Below are positions 32,153 to 44,900 of a stretch of DNA of 64,000 bases, one piece after another. Each line of letters opens with the position of its first letter. The first letter of the stretch is position 1. The notes beneath the pieces are model-generated. The model saw only the letters and a list, made by a program, of their open reading frames with translations. It was not told the origin of the DNA and did no database searches. Source of the stretch: Lichina pygmaea (lineage: Eukaryota; Ascomycota; Lichinomycetes; Lichinales; Lichinaceae). A program made the translations under genes and the position numbers. The DNA lies in the NCBI GenBank assembly GCA_963422465.1, contig OY730174.1:3250914-3314913 (forward strand), written 5' to 3'.

Positions 32153-33365
32153 ACTGGACAGATTGGTCAGAGACCACAGAGTTCCAATCATGATCATTAC
32201 TGACAGAGACAAACTCTTCACATCCAACTACTGGAAGATGATCAGTGCAGCCATGGGAACAAAACCCAAAATGTCTACAGTCTATCACCCACAAACTGAC
32301 AGCCAGACAGAGTGAGCAAACCAAGTCCTGGAGACTTATTTGTAGCATTACATCAACCAGACCCACAGCAATTGGGTACAGTTATTACCAGTGGCACAGC
32401 TGGCAATCAACCAGCACAGATCAGACTCAACAAAGGAATCACCATTCTTTGCCAATTTTGGATAACATGCGAACATCAGAATGCCAAGCAGAGCTTCACC
32501 AAACACAGAGAAAGCACTCCAACATGACAAGCTTCTACAACAAACACACACAATAATAAGGCACTACCTTTAAGAGACCTCAGAAAAAATGCAGTGTCAA
32601 ATAGACAAAAAATTGAAAATGGCACCTCAGCTAAAGAAGGGGGATAAAGTCTACCTCCTCACAAAAAATTGGAAAACAAAAAAGCCAAAGACAAAGAAAC
32701 TTGACAATATCAAGGTCAGACTATTTTCAGTCGAAGAGAAAACAGGACTAGTCAACATCAAGATACAACTACCAAGGGATGCCAGAGTCCATCCAAACTT
32801 TCATATATTGATGATTGAACCAGCTGACCAGAGCACACCCTTGCAGGAAACATTTCATTATCAACCTGAAGAAGAACAAGAGTTTGAAGTCAAACAGATC
32901 CTGGCTAGGAAAGGTCAGCAATACCTTGTCAAGTGGAAAGGATACCCAGACTCAGAAAATACCTGGGAACCACTCAAGAACCTCATGAACTGCCAGCTTC
33001 TTCTGTGACAGTTTCAGCAGAAGTAGGACTGAACAGCTCGGCCTGCAGGAGGGATGTGTCAATGACTGATCAAGTCAAATCCTCACCATCTGACTCTATC
33101 TCTTTCACCAGACACTGAAGCTTCTGCCTCGCACAGACCTTGGCACCTTCCAATACCTTTCACTTCCAAGACAGACAAACTTGCACCACAGCAAGTTGTT
33201 TGAAGAGTGTGTCGCATGTTACCTCTTCAGTGGCCACATCCTCACAAAGGTTGTCCCAGGATATGTTCAGAGATTCCCAGGACACAGAGACACAAGACCT
33301 TCCGTGCTGAGTGCACGCAGTATATTTCAACTTATCGTCTTCCCCCAGCATCTGGAAGTACAGAC

Positions 33366-33636
33366 TGTGACAAGGCAATGGCAGAGCAGAACTCAAGCCT
33401 AACTGATTTGGTAACCTTGACCTGACTTGGCTTGAGACTTGAGACTTGGATTGATGTACAAGGCGAAAGACGAGGAAGGAAAAGAGAAAAGAAGAGAAGA
33501 AGCTGGGGGAGCAGGAGAAGTTCTTATAGGCAGGGGATCAGGCAACGGCGGAGCAAACAGGCAAACAGTGCAGATGGGACTTCCCGGCAAGGTGCGTGGC
33601 TTGTGCCAGATATGCAACTGGGCCAGAACTGTGACA
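33366..33636 (-). repeat. A3 3' LTR (271 bp)
   Basis: Begins TGTGACAAGG, ends CTGTGACA; adjoins the pol stop (TAA, 33637-33639) and the purine tract on the minus strand. Confidence 0.95.
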
Positions 33637-36332
33637 TTACCCCCCTCCTTCACATGGTGAACTCCTGTGAGCCTCAGGCCGCTTGTGGGTGTAGTTCCGT
33701 GGCTGTGGTTTCCTTGGGTATTTCTCATGGAAGTTGTAGATGGCGTCTTTGGTGTTGTCAAGATGCTCAATAGGCTCTTCAGTAGTATCTTCGATTGGCT
33801 ATCCAGACTATTTGACCAGGTACTTGAACTTCTGTCAAGATGTTGCTGGCTTGGAGTCAAGGATTTCTTCAACCTGGAACTCTTCATCTGTGTCTTGACC
33901 AATGACAGGGCCAGGGTGTTCATTTGATTGGCCAGGGATAGAATTAGCAGGTGTCAGATGTAGAAGGGAAACATGAAAGACAGGGTGGATCTTGAGAGTG
34001 TGTGGAAGCTCCAGATGGCAGGCACAGCTTCTGACTGTCTTCAACACCTTGAATAGTCCAATCCACTTGTCGTCAAGCTTTTTGCATGGGCGGTGTGTCC
34101 TGATGTTCTTGGTATTCAGCCAAACAAGATCTCCAGTTCGATAGGATGGTGACGGGACTCAATGCAAATTAGTAGTGTGAGCTTGAGCTTCCTGGGATAG
34201 TCGGAGTTCAGCTTGCAACTGTTCTAGAATCTGCGTCATTTCTCCAGAGATTTCCATAACATCTTGGTTGCAGGCTTCACCCATGGGTGTGATGCTGAGC
34301 CGTGGATGGAACCCTTTGTTGGCAAAGAACAGTGACATGCCAGAGGAATCAGACTGGGAGTTGTTCTGTGTGAACTCTGCCAGAGGAAGCCATTGGACCC
34401 AGTCATCTTGGAGATAGTTGACATAGGATCTCAGGTAGCGTTCAAGCTCCTGATTCTCTTGTTCTGTCTGACCATCTGTCTCTGGGTAGTGTCCTGAGGA
34501 TAGTCGTAGCATGACGTCAAGATGGGCACAGAGTGCTTTCCAGAATAAGCTGACAAACTGACCTCCTCTGTCTGAGACAATGCTCCTGGGCAAGCCATGG
34601 GTACAGACAACAAACTGGATGAACATCCGGACAAGATGTGAGGTTGTCATCTCAGCACATAGCACAAAGTGGTGTTCTTTGGTGAGACAGTCAGTGATGA
34701 CCCAGATGTGCTTGGCACCAGGGAAGCAGGCATCTCTTGACTTGGGCAAGTCAGTAATGAAATCCATAGCCAGATCCTGCCAACATTGCTGAGGCATGGG
34801 AAGAGACAGCAGCTCTCCTTGGCGATCACGGGCAGGCTTTGCTCAAGAGCAGACATGACAATTCCTGATGTACTGCTGTATGATGTTCACCATCTTTGGC
34901 CAATAGTACCAACAAGACAGAAGATTGTGGGTCTTGGCAATCCCAGTGTGGCCAGCCATTGCTTGGTCATGGACTTCTTGGAACAGGTGTAGGTGTAGCT
35001 CATTGTTCTCAGGGATCCAGAGTCAGTTCTTGTAGAAGAGACAGTCATTTTCCAAGCTGCAGTCTGAGAGAGACACTTCTCGACTGTGCCTGACACCATC
35101 CCTTAGCATCTGTGACACTGTTGCCACTGGATCACCTTCAGCAAGGTTGTTATAGGCAGCTTGGATAATGTCTGAAAGAGGTGTAGCATCAGGTTCAGTG
35201 TCAACTGGTGCAGCTTCTGAACATCTCAGGATCTGGATGGACTTGACTTGAACCTCTGAATGTGTAAGATTCTTGGGCTTGAGGATGACTTGCTCCATGA
35301 AGTCTTGACAGGGATCACTGTCTGACAGGAGGTCTTGGGAACGTTGAGTGAGGGTGTCAGCCTTGCACTGACTGCCTGGACAGTAGCTGATCTTGAAATT
35401 GAAGTGTGACAAGAACTCGCTCCAACAGGCTTGACAGTGGGAAAGGTACTTTGACGACATGAAGTACTCCAAGTTCTTGTGATCAGAGATCACTTTGACA
35501 GGTTCTGGAGATCCTTCAAGCTCTACTCACCATTCTTCAAAGACACAGACAATTGCCAGCAACTCTTTGTCGTAGATTTCGTAGTTGCATTCTGCCAGCA
35601 GGTGGCGGTGTGACAAGAAAGCAACAGGGCGTAGAACTCCTTCATGGTCTGGCTGTGACAGGACAGCACCAGAGATGTAGTCAGAAGTGTCAGTCTCAAC
35701 AACACACTCCTTCTCCGGATCAAAGTGCTGCAGGATGGGTGCAGTGCTGAACACCTTCTTGATGCTTTCAAACAAGCGCTGCTCTGGGGTTTCCCACTTG
35801 AAGGCAACATTCTTCTTGGTCAGAGCTGTGAGCGGGGATGCAAGCTTGGCAAAGTCTTTGATAAACTGGTGGTAGAAGTTTGCAAAGGCAATGAAGCTCT
35901 GCACTTCCTTGAGACTGGCAGGAGGCTTCCACTCCTTGATGGCGTCAGTCTTGGCTGGGTCCATACTCACAGATCCAGGTCAGCTGTCTTCAGTGGCAGA
36001 CTGAATGATGAGGCCAAGGTACTTGACTTGATGGACTTCAAAGTTACACTTGGAGATGTCAACTTGCAGGCTTGCATCTCGTAGTCGACTGAGAACAAGC
36101 TTGACATGCTTCCGGTGTTCCTTGAGTGTCTGACTGTAGATAAGGATGTCATCCACATTTTTTATTTTATTTTATTTGATTCTTACACTGGTAGTAGCTT
36201 TACAGCCATGCAGATCTTCTAGCTAATAGTGAACTCCTTCAGAAAACCTTTGAAGAGATAAAAACTGAAGGCAGGGTGTGACTAGGGAATGTAACAAAAG
36301 GAATCTTGAAGTTTCTGGTAAGAGAAGAGAAT

Positions 36333-37455
36333 CTAGGTATTGGATTGGGAATAGTGGAGTTTGAAAGCTAGATTAAACTGGTTTAGTCTTTTCAAAGACA
36401 TAAACCAGTACAAGAACTTCTGTAGTAGCTCTGGGTTTGAAATAATAGTGGTGAAGTCTTGGGGATTAAAAGAGACTTGTTGTCTTTGTCTTGAATAAAG
36501 AGAGCATGAAGAGGTGATATGTTTTGCAGTTTCTTCTGCTTGGCCACACACACATAGTGGGGTAGGGAAGTCAGGAGCTCCAGCTCTGAAAAGAAAACTT
36601 GCCAGACCAATTCTTCCAGTCCTGATTTGCAGTAGCAGACTTGCCTCAGCTTTCTGTAACTCTTTGTAGAGCTTCAGATTGTTTTTGTGTGGCTTTTGAC
36701 AGAAAGTCTGCCAGCCTGGATAGCTTCTTCTTTTCTTCTCTTCCCATTGGTCTTCCCACTCTTTAGTAAAGAGCTTTTGTAGTTCTTTCTTTGAACTAGC
36801 CTGGTTAGTAGTTATTTGACTTAACCAAGTGAATTTCCACTTAGGAGAGATAGTTGAGGATTCCTTTAAAGGTTTCTTCAAGAGAGAGGCATAGCTGGAA
36901 ATAGTGGAAAAGATACTGTCAAGAAAGTATTTGAGAGGGGAGTTTTGAATAGAAGAAAGAAAACAGGCAGTGCGAAATTTAAAGTATAGGTCTAGAGGTA
37001 GAAGAAAAAGCTCACTCTCTAATAGAAAAGAAGGAGTGGCTTTGAAGGCACCCCCAATAAGTCTTAGGCATCTGTTTTGAAATGAAACAAGAGAAGAGAT
37101 ATTGGAGGATTTTCTTAGAGGGTTAAACCAGATCTCCACTGCATAGCTCAGTAGAGATCTCAGTATAGCAGTGTACACCAGACGTGATGTGTGAACTGGA
37201 AAGCCCCAAGTAGAATAGGAAGTTCTAGAAAGAGAAGAGAGTGCTTTCTGTGCTTTTTGAAGAATAATCCTCTGGTGTTTGTGCCAGTGGAGCTTTGCAT
37301 CTAGGTACACTCCAAGTACTCGCACTTCTTCTTTTGGTTTGAGAATCACATTCCCCAGTCTGAGCTTGAGCTGAAGATTGTCTGATCTTCTTCTGGAAAA
37401 ATGAAGTATTTCATATTTCTCAGGAGAGAAGACTATTCCATGTCTTGCAGCCCAG
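36333..37455 (-). pseudogene. LINE-2-type ORF2 3' fragment in the chimera
   Basis: Open frame of about 370 codons with no start, corresponding to the region after RT (thumb, linker and the C-terminal C-x-C-x8-H-x4-C finger at about 36500-36560). It ends at the normal stop 36333-36335, extending 16 codons beyond LINE-2 where a CAG became TAG. Lacking endonuclease and RT motifs it cannot act alone; mobilisation would have been in trans. Confidence 0.85.
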
Positions 37456-38575
37456 GATCCACAGTCATACTATGCCAGAACATAGTGTAGAGTTGGCACC
37501 CCCCCACAGGGTCTCTACCACACTTTCCCACAGTCCTGAGGTCTCTTGCACTCCGCCGTACGTGCCCACCCCTGGGATCCTGCTTCGGAGCACTGGGTCA
37601 CCAGCCCAGAGCCCACGCTCCAACTGTAGTTTGCTCTCTGAGCTTGTTGTTTGCAGCCTAAGCCTGCACTCCGTACAAACCGGCATGCGCATCCGTCCTC
37701 TCGGGCTATATAGACAGTCTTGTAGTAGGCCCAGGCCCTACCTCCGTCACTGCCATTATATGCCACACCTCGCAGTTGTTAACTGTTTCGTGTTACCTTC
37801 GCAGATCTCTCGTACAAAGGCCGACCATGCCTCGCAGGCCTTACAGACCCTGCAGGCCGTGCCAGCACCTGCAGGGCCACTTTTCCAGCCCACTAACCAA
37901 GTAGGGAGGAGTTCTCCTTGGTCCGCTGTTGTCTGTGGGGCCCCGGTTGCACCTGTTGGCCCACTGGATAACTCAGTCCCCTGGCCCCAGATTGTGGATT
38001 GTATGAAGAGACTTTGTGGCAAGGCCTTAGGCAAAACCATCAAGCCAGCACTTTGGCTATCACACAGCCCTTAGGCACTGGAGTGGCGACGTCTCCTCGT
38101 ACGACCACTCTCCTTCTTTAACAGGTGGTCTGCGTTCGATTAACAACACCACAGTGCCGAGGCCACTCCCCCCCTAGCAGATCCTCACGTGTTAGCTGGA
38201 GACTCTGCTAGAAGGGTGACGTGACGAGAACTCCTCTCGACTACTCCAGAGGTGCCCTATCAGACGTCTAGACTTCACATCCACCAGCTGTGGGGCTGGC
38301 TTCGGGCTGTAGCGCACACGGTAGTCGTCTGTCGGGTGGTTTTCATCTCCCAAGCTTGGTCGCAGTTCTCTGTTCTGCTGTAGCTGTTTCACAGGGGTGT
38401 CCAGGGTGCCTGCGCGACACCTCCGGTGGCCTGTCACTCCGCAACACCAGCAGCTCGACTGGTGACTTGATTAGCTCTCAGTGCAGCGACTACAAGCAGC
38501 CTGGGAAGCCGCCCGCCATCGACTGCCCTGAGGTTCCCAGCCTGCACCACGTGGAGGTTCGAGTCGTTGCAGACT
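37456..38575 (-). other. CpG-rich 5' module, uninterrupted copy
   Basis: 1.12 kb collinear with the three LINE-1 pieces ending at 26755 and showing the empty sites of B3 (CTAGCAGAGTCTCC near 38208) and A2 (GGAGGTAGGG near 37740). Many CpGs. It contains an imperfect inverted repeat, CTAGCAGA...TCTGCTAG, at 38173-38211. An antisense frame is open across most of it, but differences between the two copies are mostly amino-acid changing, so I do not call a gene. Confidence 0.75.
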
Positions 38576-39827
38576 ATGTCATCCACATAGGCAGTGCCAA
38601 AGACGTCAAGGATGTCAGGTCCCAAAACATCATTGATGTAGTTCTGGAACATGCTTGGAGTATTGGCAAGACCAAAGGGCATGACAAGGTATTCGTAGAG
38701 GCCTGAGCGTGTGCGGAACGCAGTCTTCCATTCTTCACCTTCCTTCATCCAGATATGGTTGAAGGCACCAACAATGTCAAGCTTGGTGTACCACACAGCT
38801 TTGCAAAGCTGGTCCAATATCTCCCAGATCAGTGGTAGGGGGTAACAGTTCTTGATGGTGATGGTGTTGAGTGCTCTGTAGTCTACACAGAAACACAATC
38901 CACCTTCTGGCTTCTTGACAAAAAGGACTGGTGCAGCAGCAGGTGATGAAGATGCTTGAATGAAGCCCTTGTTCAGGTTCTCTGTCAGGTATTTCTTGAG
39001 AACTTCAAGTTCTTCTCTGCTCATGCTGTACAGAGGTCCAGAGAGTGCCTGGGTTCCTGGTTCCATCTTGATCTCGTGGTCAACTCCTGGGCGTAGAGGA
39101 GGAAGCTTGTCAGTGTCATCCTTGCTGAAGACGTCCAGGAACTTGTGGTACTGAGCAGGGAGAAGTGTGGCAGAGTCCACACACTTCTTTGGCTTCAACA
39201 CCTGCTCAATGTCTCTCAGAGAAACACTGAACACCTGGTGATCTGGCTTGGCAGCAAGGAGAGAAAATACAGCAGCATTGATGGGGATTGGCGTGGCAGA
39301 AAGAGGCTTGGGATCCTGAGGCTTTCCAGCAGACATCTTGGCTTCAAGATCCAAAGAGATTGGATAGCTATTGTTTGACTTGAGGCATGCGGATCAGCAG
39401 TGATCTGACTTGAACATGATTGAGGTGTTTGCCCAATCAATGTGTGGCCTGTGCTTCTGGAGCCATGGCATCCCCAGAATCACATTATAGTGAAGACCAG
39501 GAGACACAAAGAGAGAGACTTCTTCCTGGTGCACACCATGTGCTGTGGTCATGATTGTCTTGGTGAGATGCGTGGTTTGTGATGTCTTGCCATCAAACAA
39601 TCACAATGTGCGTGGGTAGGGGAGAGGTTCTTGGTGAAGAGATTGCGCAAAGGAAGCACCAATGCAGCCAAATGCTGAACAGCCAGAGTCAATAAGAGTA
39701 TTGCACTTGAATTTCCCATCTAGGATACAAGGAAGAAACAAGCACTTGCTGTCCAATTGCTGGTCTGGAGACAGATAGCCAACATGGAGATCCTTTTCAT
39801 GTCCTTGGGTGTGACGATAACCAAGGA

Positions 39828-40784
39828 CTACTTGTTTTCCGACTCTGGAGTAGTCTCAACAGTGGCAGACTTGGTGGTGGTTGTGGTGGTGGCAACAACA
39901 GGCATGCTTTTCACTGGACAGAAGGTTGAGATATGACCTTGGTTCCCACAGTAGAAGCAGAGACCTTTGCTTCAGCGATGTTCTCACTCTTCTGGCGTCA
40001 GCTTAGAGTGGCTGAGATCCATAGTAGGACTTGGTGGCTGTGGTGTGAAGACTGGCTTGATGAACCCTGGACACAGAACTGAAGCTCCTGACTGTGGAAC
40101 TGAGGCTTGGGTGGGAGGTGCTTGACGTGGACAGCGAGAGTTGGCAGAAGTGGCACGCAACTGGTTGTCCTGCAGCTGGCATTCCTCAACAAGCTTCTGA
40201 TAGCTGATGTCCTTGAGGTTGATGCTGACAAGCTGCTTGGCAAGCTCTTCAGAGACAGCACATCGAAGATGGCACTTCAAGGCCTTGTCGTTGAAGCCTG
40301 TGTGTGGAGCATACTGATTGAACTCTGTGAAGAACTCGGCAAAGGAACAGTTGGCCTGACGTAAGGTGATAAGCTTTCTCTGAGCTAGGAACTCTGGGTC
40401 TGGGTTGGAGAAGGTGTTCCGGAGATCTTGGACAATGTTGTGCCAGTCAATGTACTGGCCAGCTGTGATCTTAGCTGAGATGTAGGACTGCGCAGTGCCA
40501 GTCGTGCGTGAAAAGATGTACGCAATCCGCGATGTTTCCGTGGGGTACCGGTCAGCGTTGAGCGTCATCTTGAGTGACAGTGACATGATGAAGCTCTCAA
40601 GCTTCTCATGCGTGATTTCCGTGTTTCCGCCATCACCACTGAAGATCTCTGGGTCAGCAGTGTGTTCAGACTTGGACTTGGGAGTAGTGTTAGTAGCTTG
40701 AATTTGCATGAACTCTGCAAACATGTTGTGAAGGAACTTGTTATTTCCAGCAACTGGCATGGCTTGGTCTGGTTGTTGAGACAT
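39828..40784 (-). pseudogene. gag: A3 gag
   Basis: Best preserved family A Gag: ATG 40784, open for 266 codons to a TGA at 39984, with a second TGA close by at a likely CGA codon, then the CCHC knuckle (39935-39975) and TAG 39828-39830. The N-terminal half has the capsid-like helical region typical of Ty3 Gag. Total 957 nt. Pol overlaps in the -1 frame. It has no Cys/His tail, unlike B and C. Confidence 0.87.
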
Positions 40785-40842
40785 GACAAGGACGTGAACA
40801 TGGCTTGGTGAAGTGTGTTATAGTTGGGTAGGTCTTTCGCAG

Positions 40843-41113
40843 TGTGACAAGGCAATGGCAGAGCAGAACTCAAGCCTAACTGATTTGGTAACCTTGACCT
40901 GACTTGGCTTGAGACTTGAGACTTGGATTGATGTACAAGGCGAAAGACGAGGAAGGAAAAGAGAAAAGAAGAGAAGAAGCTGGGGGAGCAGAAGAAGTTC
41001 TTATAGGCAGGGGATCAGGCAACAGCGGAGCAAACAGGCAAACAGTGCAGATGGGACTTCCCGGCAAGGTGTGTGGCTTGTGCCAGATATGCAATTGGGC
41101 CAGAACCGTGACA
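40843..41113 (-). repeat. A3 5' LTR (271 bp)
   Basis: TGTGACAAGG...CCGTGACA, next to the CAGAC duplication. Confidence 0.95.
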
Positions 41114-41270
41114 CAGACAACCACAGAGAACACAAAAGTCACAGGGCGTACACAAAACAAAACCCTGATCACAGATTTGAGCAGTAAGCTGAGTTCAGCT
41201 AACAGTCACACATGACTTTGGAGACATGACTAGGTTTCATCAAGATGATGAAAGATGGAGAGAAGGATAG

Positions 41271-41718
41271 TGTTACAACCCAGGAGGAACACAGTCTTTA
41301 TACTCACAGAAAGCAGCAGACAGGATACTGGACAGAAGTACCAGGTGGCATAACACGGGAAACAGTCACGTGACCGGTGAGACTGACCAGGGGGTGCTTG
41401 CTGTAGCATGCATATACGTGAGCCAAGTGAGCAGAGCTTGCCCAGCTTGCCGCAGCATGCATGAACAGTGAGCAAAGTGAGCAGAGCTCACTGAGCTCAC
41501 AGACTGAGCACTATATAGTCTGGTGATAGTTCCCTTATGGAATGATTATCTTCAACTCATGTTGTGATCCAGACAACTAGATCTACTTCAATACAATCCT
41601 TTTGTACGAAGCCATTGATCAGGTGTCACCACCACCACATTCCACCAAACCCCTTCGCACTTCTTGACACTCCTCTCCTGCGAGAACCAACCCGCCTTCT
41701 GCATCTCGCCCTAATCCT
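41271..41718 (+). repeat. B2 3' LTR, left part
   Basis: Starts TGTTACAACCC after the purine tract AGATGGAGAGAAGGATAG. It has two dyad units of the GTGAGC/GCTCAC type (about 41418-41500) and a TATA at 41512-41518. Interrupted at 41718 by LINE-2 (TSD GCCCTAATCCT); the last 36 bases are at 53688-53723. Confidence 0.92.
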
Positions 41719-41937
41719 TTTTTATTTTTATTTATCTGATTCTTACACTGGTAATAGCTTTACAGCCATGCAGATCTTCTAGCTAATAGTGAACTCCTTC
41801 AGAAAACCTTTGAAGAGATAAAAACTGAAGGCAGGGTGTGACTAGGGAATGTAACAAAAGGAATCTTGAAGTTTCTGGTAAGAGAAGAGAATCTAGGTAT
41901 TGGATTGGGAATAGTGGAGTTTGAAAGCTAGATTAAA

Positions 41938-44900
41938 CTAGTTTAGTTTTTTCAAAGACATAAACCAGTACAAGAACTTCTGTAGTAGCTCTGGGTTTGA
42001 AATAATAGTGGTGAAGTCTTGGGGATTAAAAGAGACTTGTTGTCTTTGTCTTGAATAAAGAGAGTATGAAGAGGTGATATGTTTTGCAGTTTCTTCTGCT
42101 TGGCCACACACACATAGTGGGGTAGGGAAGTCAGGAACTCCAGCTCTGAAAAGAAAACTTGCCAGACCAATTCTTCCAGTCCTGATTTGCAGTAGCAGAC
42201 TTGCCTCAGCTTTCTGTAACTCTTTGTAGAGCTTCAGATTGTTTTTGTGTGGCTTTTGACAGAAAGTCTGCCAGCCTGGATAGCTTCTTCTTTTCTTCTC
42301 TTCCCATTGGTCTTCCCACTCTTTAGTAAAGAGCTTTTGTAGTTCTTTCTTTGAACTAGCCTGGTTAGTAGTTATTTGACTTAACCAAGTGAATTTCCAC
42401 TTAGGAGAGATAGTTGAGGATTCCTTTAAAGGTTTCTTCAAGAGAGAGGCATAGCTGGAAATAGTGGAAAAGATACTGTCAAGAAAGTATTTGAGAGGGG
42501 AGTTTTGAATAGAAGAAAGAAAACAGGCAGTGCGAAATTTAAAGTATAGGTCTAGAGGTAGAAGAAAAAGCTCACTCTCTAATAGAAAAGAAGGAGTGGC
42601 TTTGAAGGCACCCCCAATAAGTCTTAGGCATCTGTTTTGAAATGAAACAAGAGAAGAGATATTGGAGGATTTTCTTAGAGGGTTAAACCAGATCCCCACT
42701 GCATAGCTTAGTAGAGATCTCAGTATAGCAGTGTACACCAGACATGATGTGTGAACTGGAAAGCCCCAAGTAGAATAGGAAGTTCTAGAAAGAGAAGAGA
42801 GTGCTTTCTGTCTTTTTTGAAGAATAATCCTCTGGTGTTTGTGCCAGTGGAGCTTTGCATCTAGGTACACTCCAAGTACTCGCACTTCTTCTTTTGGTTT
42901 GAGAATCACATTCCCCAGTCTGAGCTTGAGCTGAAGATTGTCTGATCTTCTTCTGGAAAAATGAAGTATTTCATATTTCTCATGAGAGAAGACCATTCCA
43001 TGTCTTGCAGCCCATGATAGACATTTGAGGTGTGTGTTCTTTAACTTCAGAAGGTTACTTTTCAAGAAGTGACCAAAAGCAAGCAGATTTGTATCATCTG
43101 CAAACCCCAGGGCAGATACACCAGAAGAGGGAGTATGCACAGTCTCATGCAATTCAGAAATGTAGAATAGAAAAAGAATAGGGGATAATGGAGAACCTTG
43201 AGGAACTCCACAATGAATAGGAATAGAACAAGACTCAGAATCATCAAAGACAAGAGTGGTAGAGCACTTATCACAGAAGGAGTAGATCCAGGAAGCTAGC
43301 CAGGCAGGTATTCCTTTTCTTTTCAGAATTTGCTGTAGTATCTTGGGGAGAACTCTGTCATAGGCTCCTGAGATATCCAGTGAGAGTAGGGATGCAACCA
43401 TGCCTTCCTTCCAGACTTTTTCCACTTGGGAGGTTAGAAGGAAAAGTGCTGCTTCTGTGGATCTTCCTTTCCTAAAGCCCATCTGGATATCTGGCAATAG
43501 TCCAGCTTCTTCTGCTATCTTGCTTAGTCTGGCTGCAGCAATAGCTTCCATCAGCTTGCCTGTTGTGTTTAGCAGAGCTATAGGGTGCCAGGCTTTAGCT
43601 TGATTGTAGGTTCCCTTGCCAGGTTTCCTCAAGCAGACTGTTTTTGCACTCTTAAATCTTTCAGGGAAGTACTCCAGTTTCCAGCATGTTGAAGTCAGAA
43701 TAGCTAGAGCTTGGCAGAACCTAGACCCCAGAGCTCTCAGAAATCCATTTGGCAGCTTATCTCTCCCTCCTGCTGTGAAAGGTTTCTTCTTGGCCAGAAT
43801 TTGCTCCACTTCTTCACATGTTACTTCCTGGGAGAGCTGTATCTCAGAGATAGTCTGGGAGCTTTCTGAGCCTGGTTCTGGAACTAGAGCTTTTGGAAAG
43901 AACTGCTGTGAGAAGGCTTTAGTCTTTTCCTCAAAGGTTTTGGCTATTCCTTCCTGTGTTTCCAGGTCAGGAACCAGAGGAAGATCAGGAGTCTTGTTGG
44001 CTTTGGACTTTCCCCACTTTGCAAGCTTCCAGAACTTTGAAGAGCTGGCCAGCTCATGGATTTGGTGTCTGAAAGTGTTCTGTTTTCCATCTCTGACTGC
44101 CTTTTTCTTGAGCTTAGTTGCTTGCTCAAGTTCCTCTTGACTTGCTTGCCTTTTTTGCACTTTTCTTCTTACTCTTCTTTCCTCTTTAACCTTGTTTTGG
44201 ATCTCTTGATTCCACCAGGGAACTGAGTGGCCAGATTGCTTCTGGAGCTGTGTGGATTTGCTTGCTATTTCTTGGAGAAAGTTGTCAAGATACTCCAAGT
44301 ACTCATCCACTTCATATTTGTCTTGGAAGTGGAAGGGCAGGTGTAGCTTTTCACACTCTACTCTTGCAAGCTTTGAGTCCAGTGTTCTCCAGTTTCTTTC
44401 TGGTTTCCAGATTTTCCTTGGAGGATCCAGGTCCAGGCAGGTTAGTACAGGTCTGTGGTCAGACCCATGAAAGAACTGAAAAGCCACTTTAGAGAAAATC
44501 AGAGAGTTAGAAAGAGAAGAAGAAATAAAAAACAGATCAATAGCAGAACATGGTTTTTCTGAAAGAGATCTTGCTCTGGTAGGGGTGAAAGGTGCAATAG
44601 CTAAATCCAGATTTAAATCTTTCATTAGGTCTTGAAACTTGTTTGCAGTCTCAGAGTACAGTCTTCTTTTCTTTGACCAGTCTGGGTGGTGAAGATTTGA
44701 GTCTGAGAAGAATATGTTGTCCTTGTTCTTGTAAAGCATTTTGGAGTAAACAGAGAAGAGCTTCTGATGCCTCTGTGTAGTTTTCTTGACTTGATGGGGT
44801 GAAGTAGAGATTATGTACCCAAAGAGAAGTAGGAGAGTTTTCCAAGTAGATTTCAAGAGAAACAAAGTCTTTATTCCAGAAGGTAGGATGAAGAGAAGAG

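Larger units (their letters stand above)
10799..33065 (+). pseudogene. pol: B2 pol, split by a solo LTR and LINE-1
   Basis: Exonic pieces are 10799-11539 (protease and RT start), 12196-13893 (RT, RNase H, integrase start) and 32167-33065 (rest of integrase and chromodomain). The protease D-S-G-A-S-G is present; the RT box is Y-L-D-N. Stops include TGA in N-F-N-*-Q-F and others at ancestral CGA, but one such codon is CAA (12477-12479) where B1, B3 and B4 have TGA, showing independent loss of the same CGA on opposite strands. A TGA at about 33007 precedes the normal stop at 33063. The chromodomain and the L-V-K-W-K-G-Y core are kept. Dead copy. Confidence 0.85.
36159..38575 (-). mobile_element. 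Chimeric LINE: CpG-rich 5' module joined to LINE-2 3' end
   Basis: Flanked by ATGTCATCCACAT at 36146-36158 and 38576-38588. Minus strand: 38575-37456 is the module also found at the LINE-1 5' end; 37455-36159 is the last 1.3 kb of a LINE-2-type element, closely similar to 41719-43016. The join is at about 37455-37468, where a few bases (GGATCC) match neither parent clearly. The 3' tail is ATAAAATAAAATAAAAAA. The TSD shows it was inserted as one unit or deleted afterwards; the first is favoured because the breakpoint equals the module edge in LINE-1. Three extra bases (ACT) lie at the 5' junction. Confidence 0.88.
33637..39830 (-). pseudogene. pol: A3 pol, split by a LINE insertion
   Basis: Pieces 39830-38589 (protease, RT up to A-Y-V-D-D) and 36158-33637 (end of RT, RNase H, integrase, chromodomain). 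The 13-bp duplication ATGTCATCCACAT repeats the codons that follow the catalytic box. Uninterrupted stretches include 38576-39354 (protease-RT linker and RT) and 34159-34797 (integrase). In-frame TGA codons occur at the same places as in A2: after T-L in the protease region (39601), after E-E-W and after K-N. The codon that is TAG in A2 at 25439-25441 is still TGG here (V-Q-W-L-P). Confidence 0.88.
33366..41113 (-). mobile_element. Chromovirus family A, copy A3 (complete, split by a chimeric LINE)
   Basis: LTRs 33366-33636 and 40843-41113, TSD CAGAC at 33361-33365 and 41114-41118. Own internal parts are 33637-36158 and 38589-40842. It is inserted in the antisense gene of B2. By eye the LTR pair differs at about five positions, all transitions. 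It is interrupted in the RT domain by the 2.4-kb chimeric LINE. Confidence 0.95.
32974..41227 (-). pseudogene. B2 antisense zinc-cluster gene, split by A3
   Basis: Pieces 41227-41119 and 33365-32974 on the minus strand. ATG at 41227 and a TGA soon after, at the same codon as in B1 and B3. The first three Cys of the cluster lie at 41119-41160; A3 inserted just after them (TSD CAGAC), and the second half of the cluster is at about 33310-33345, where one Cys is changed to Tyr. The rest has the S-W-E-S-L-N motif and helical region but several TGA/TAG codons. Clearly dead. Its R-G-like loop (decayed to C-G) groups it with B3 and B4, not B1. Confidence 0.7.

Noticed and set aside
37445-38074. A 209-codon open frame on the plus strand across the CpG-rich module, also open in the LINE-1 copy
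   Set aside because: The two copies differ mostly by amino-acid-changing transitions, so there is no sign of purifying selection; GC-rich sequence keeps frames open by chance, and no domain is recognised.
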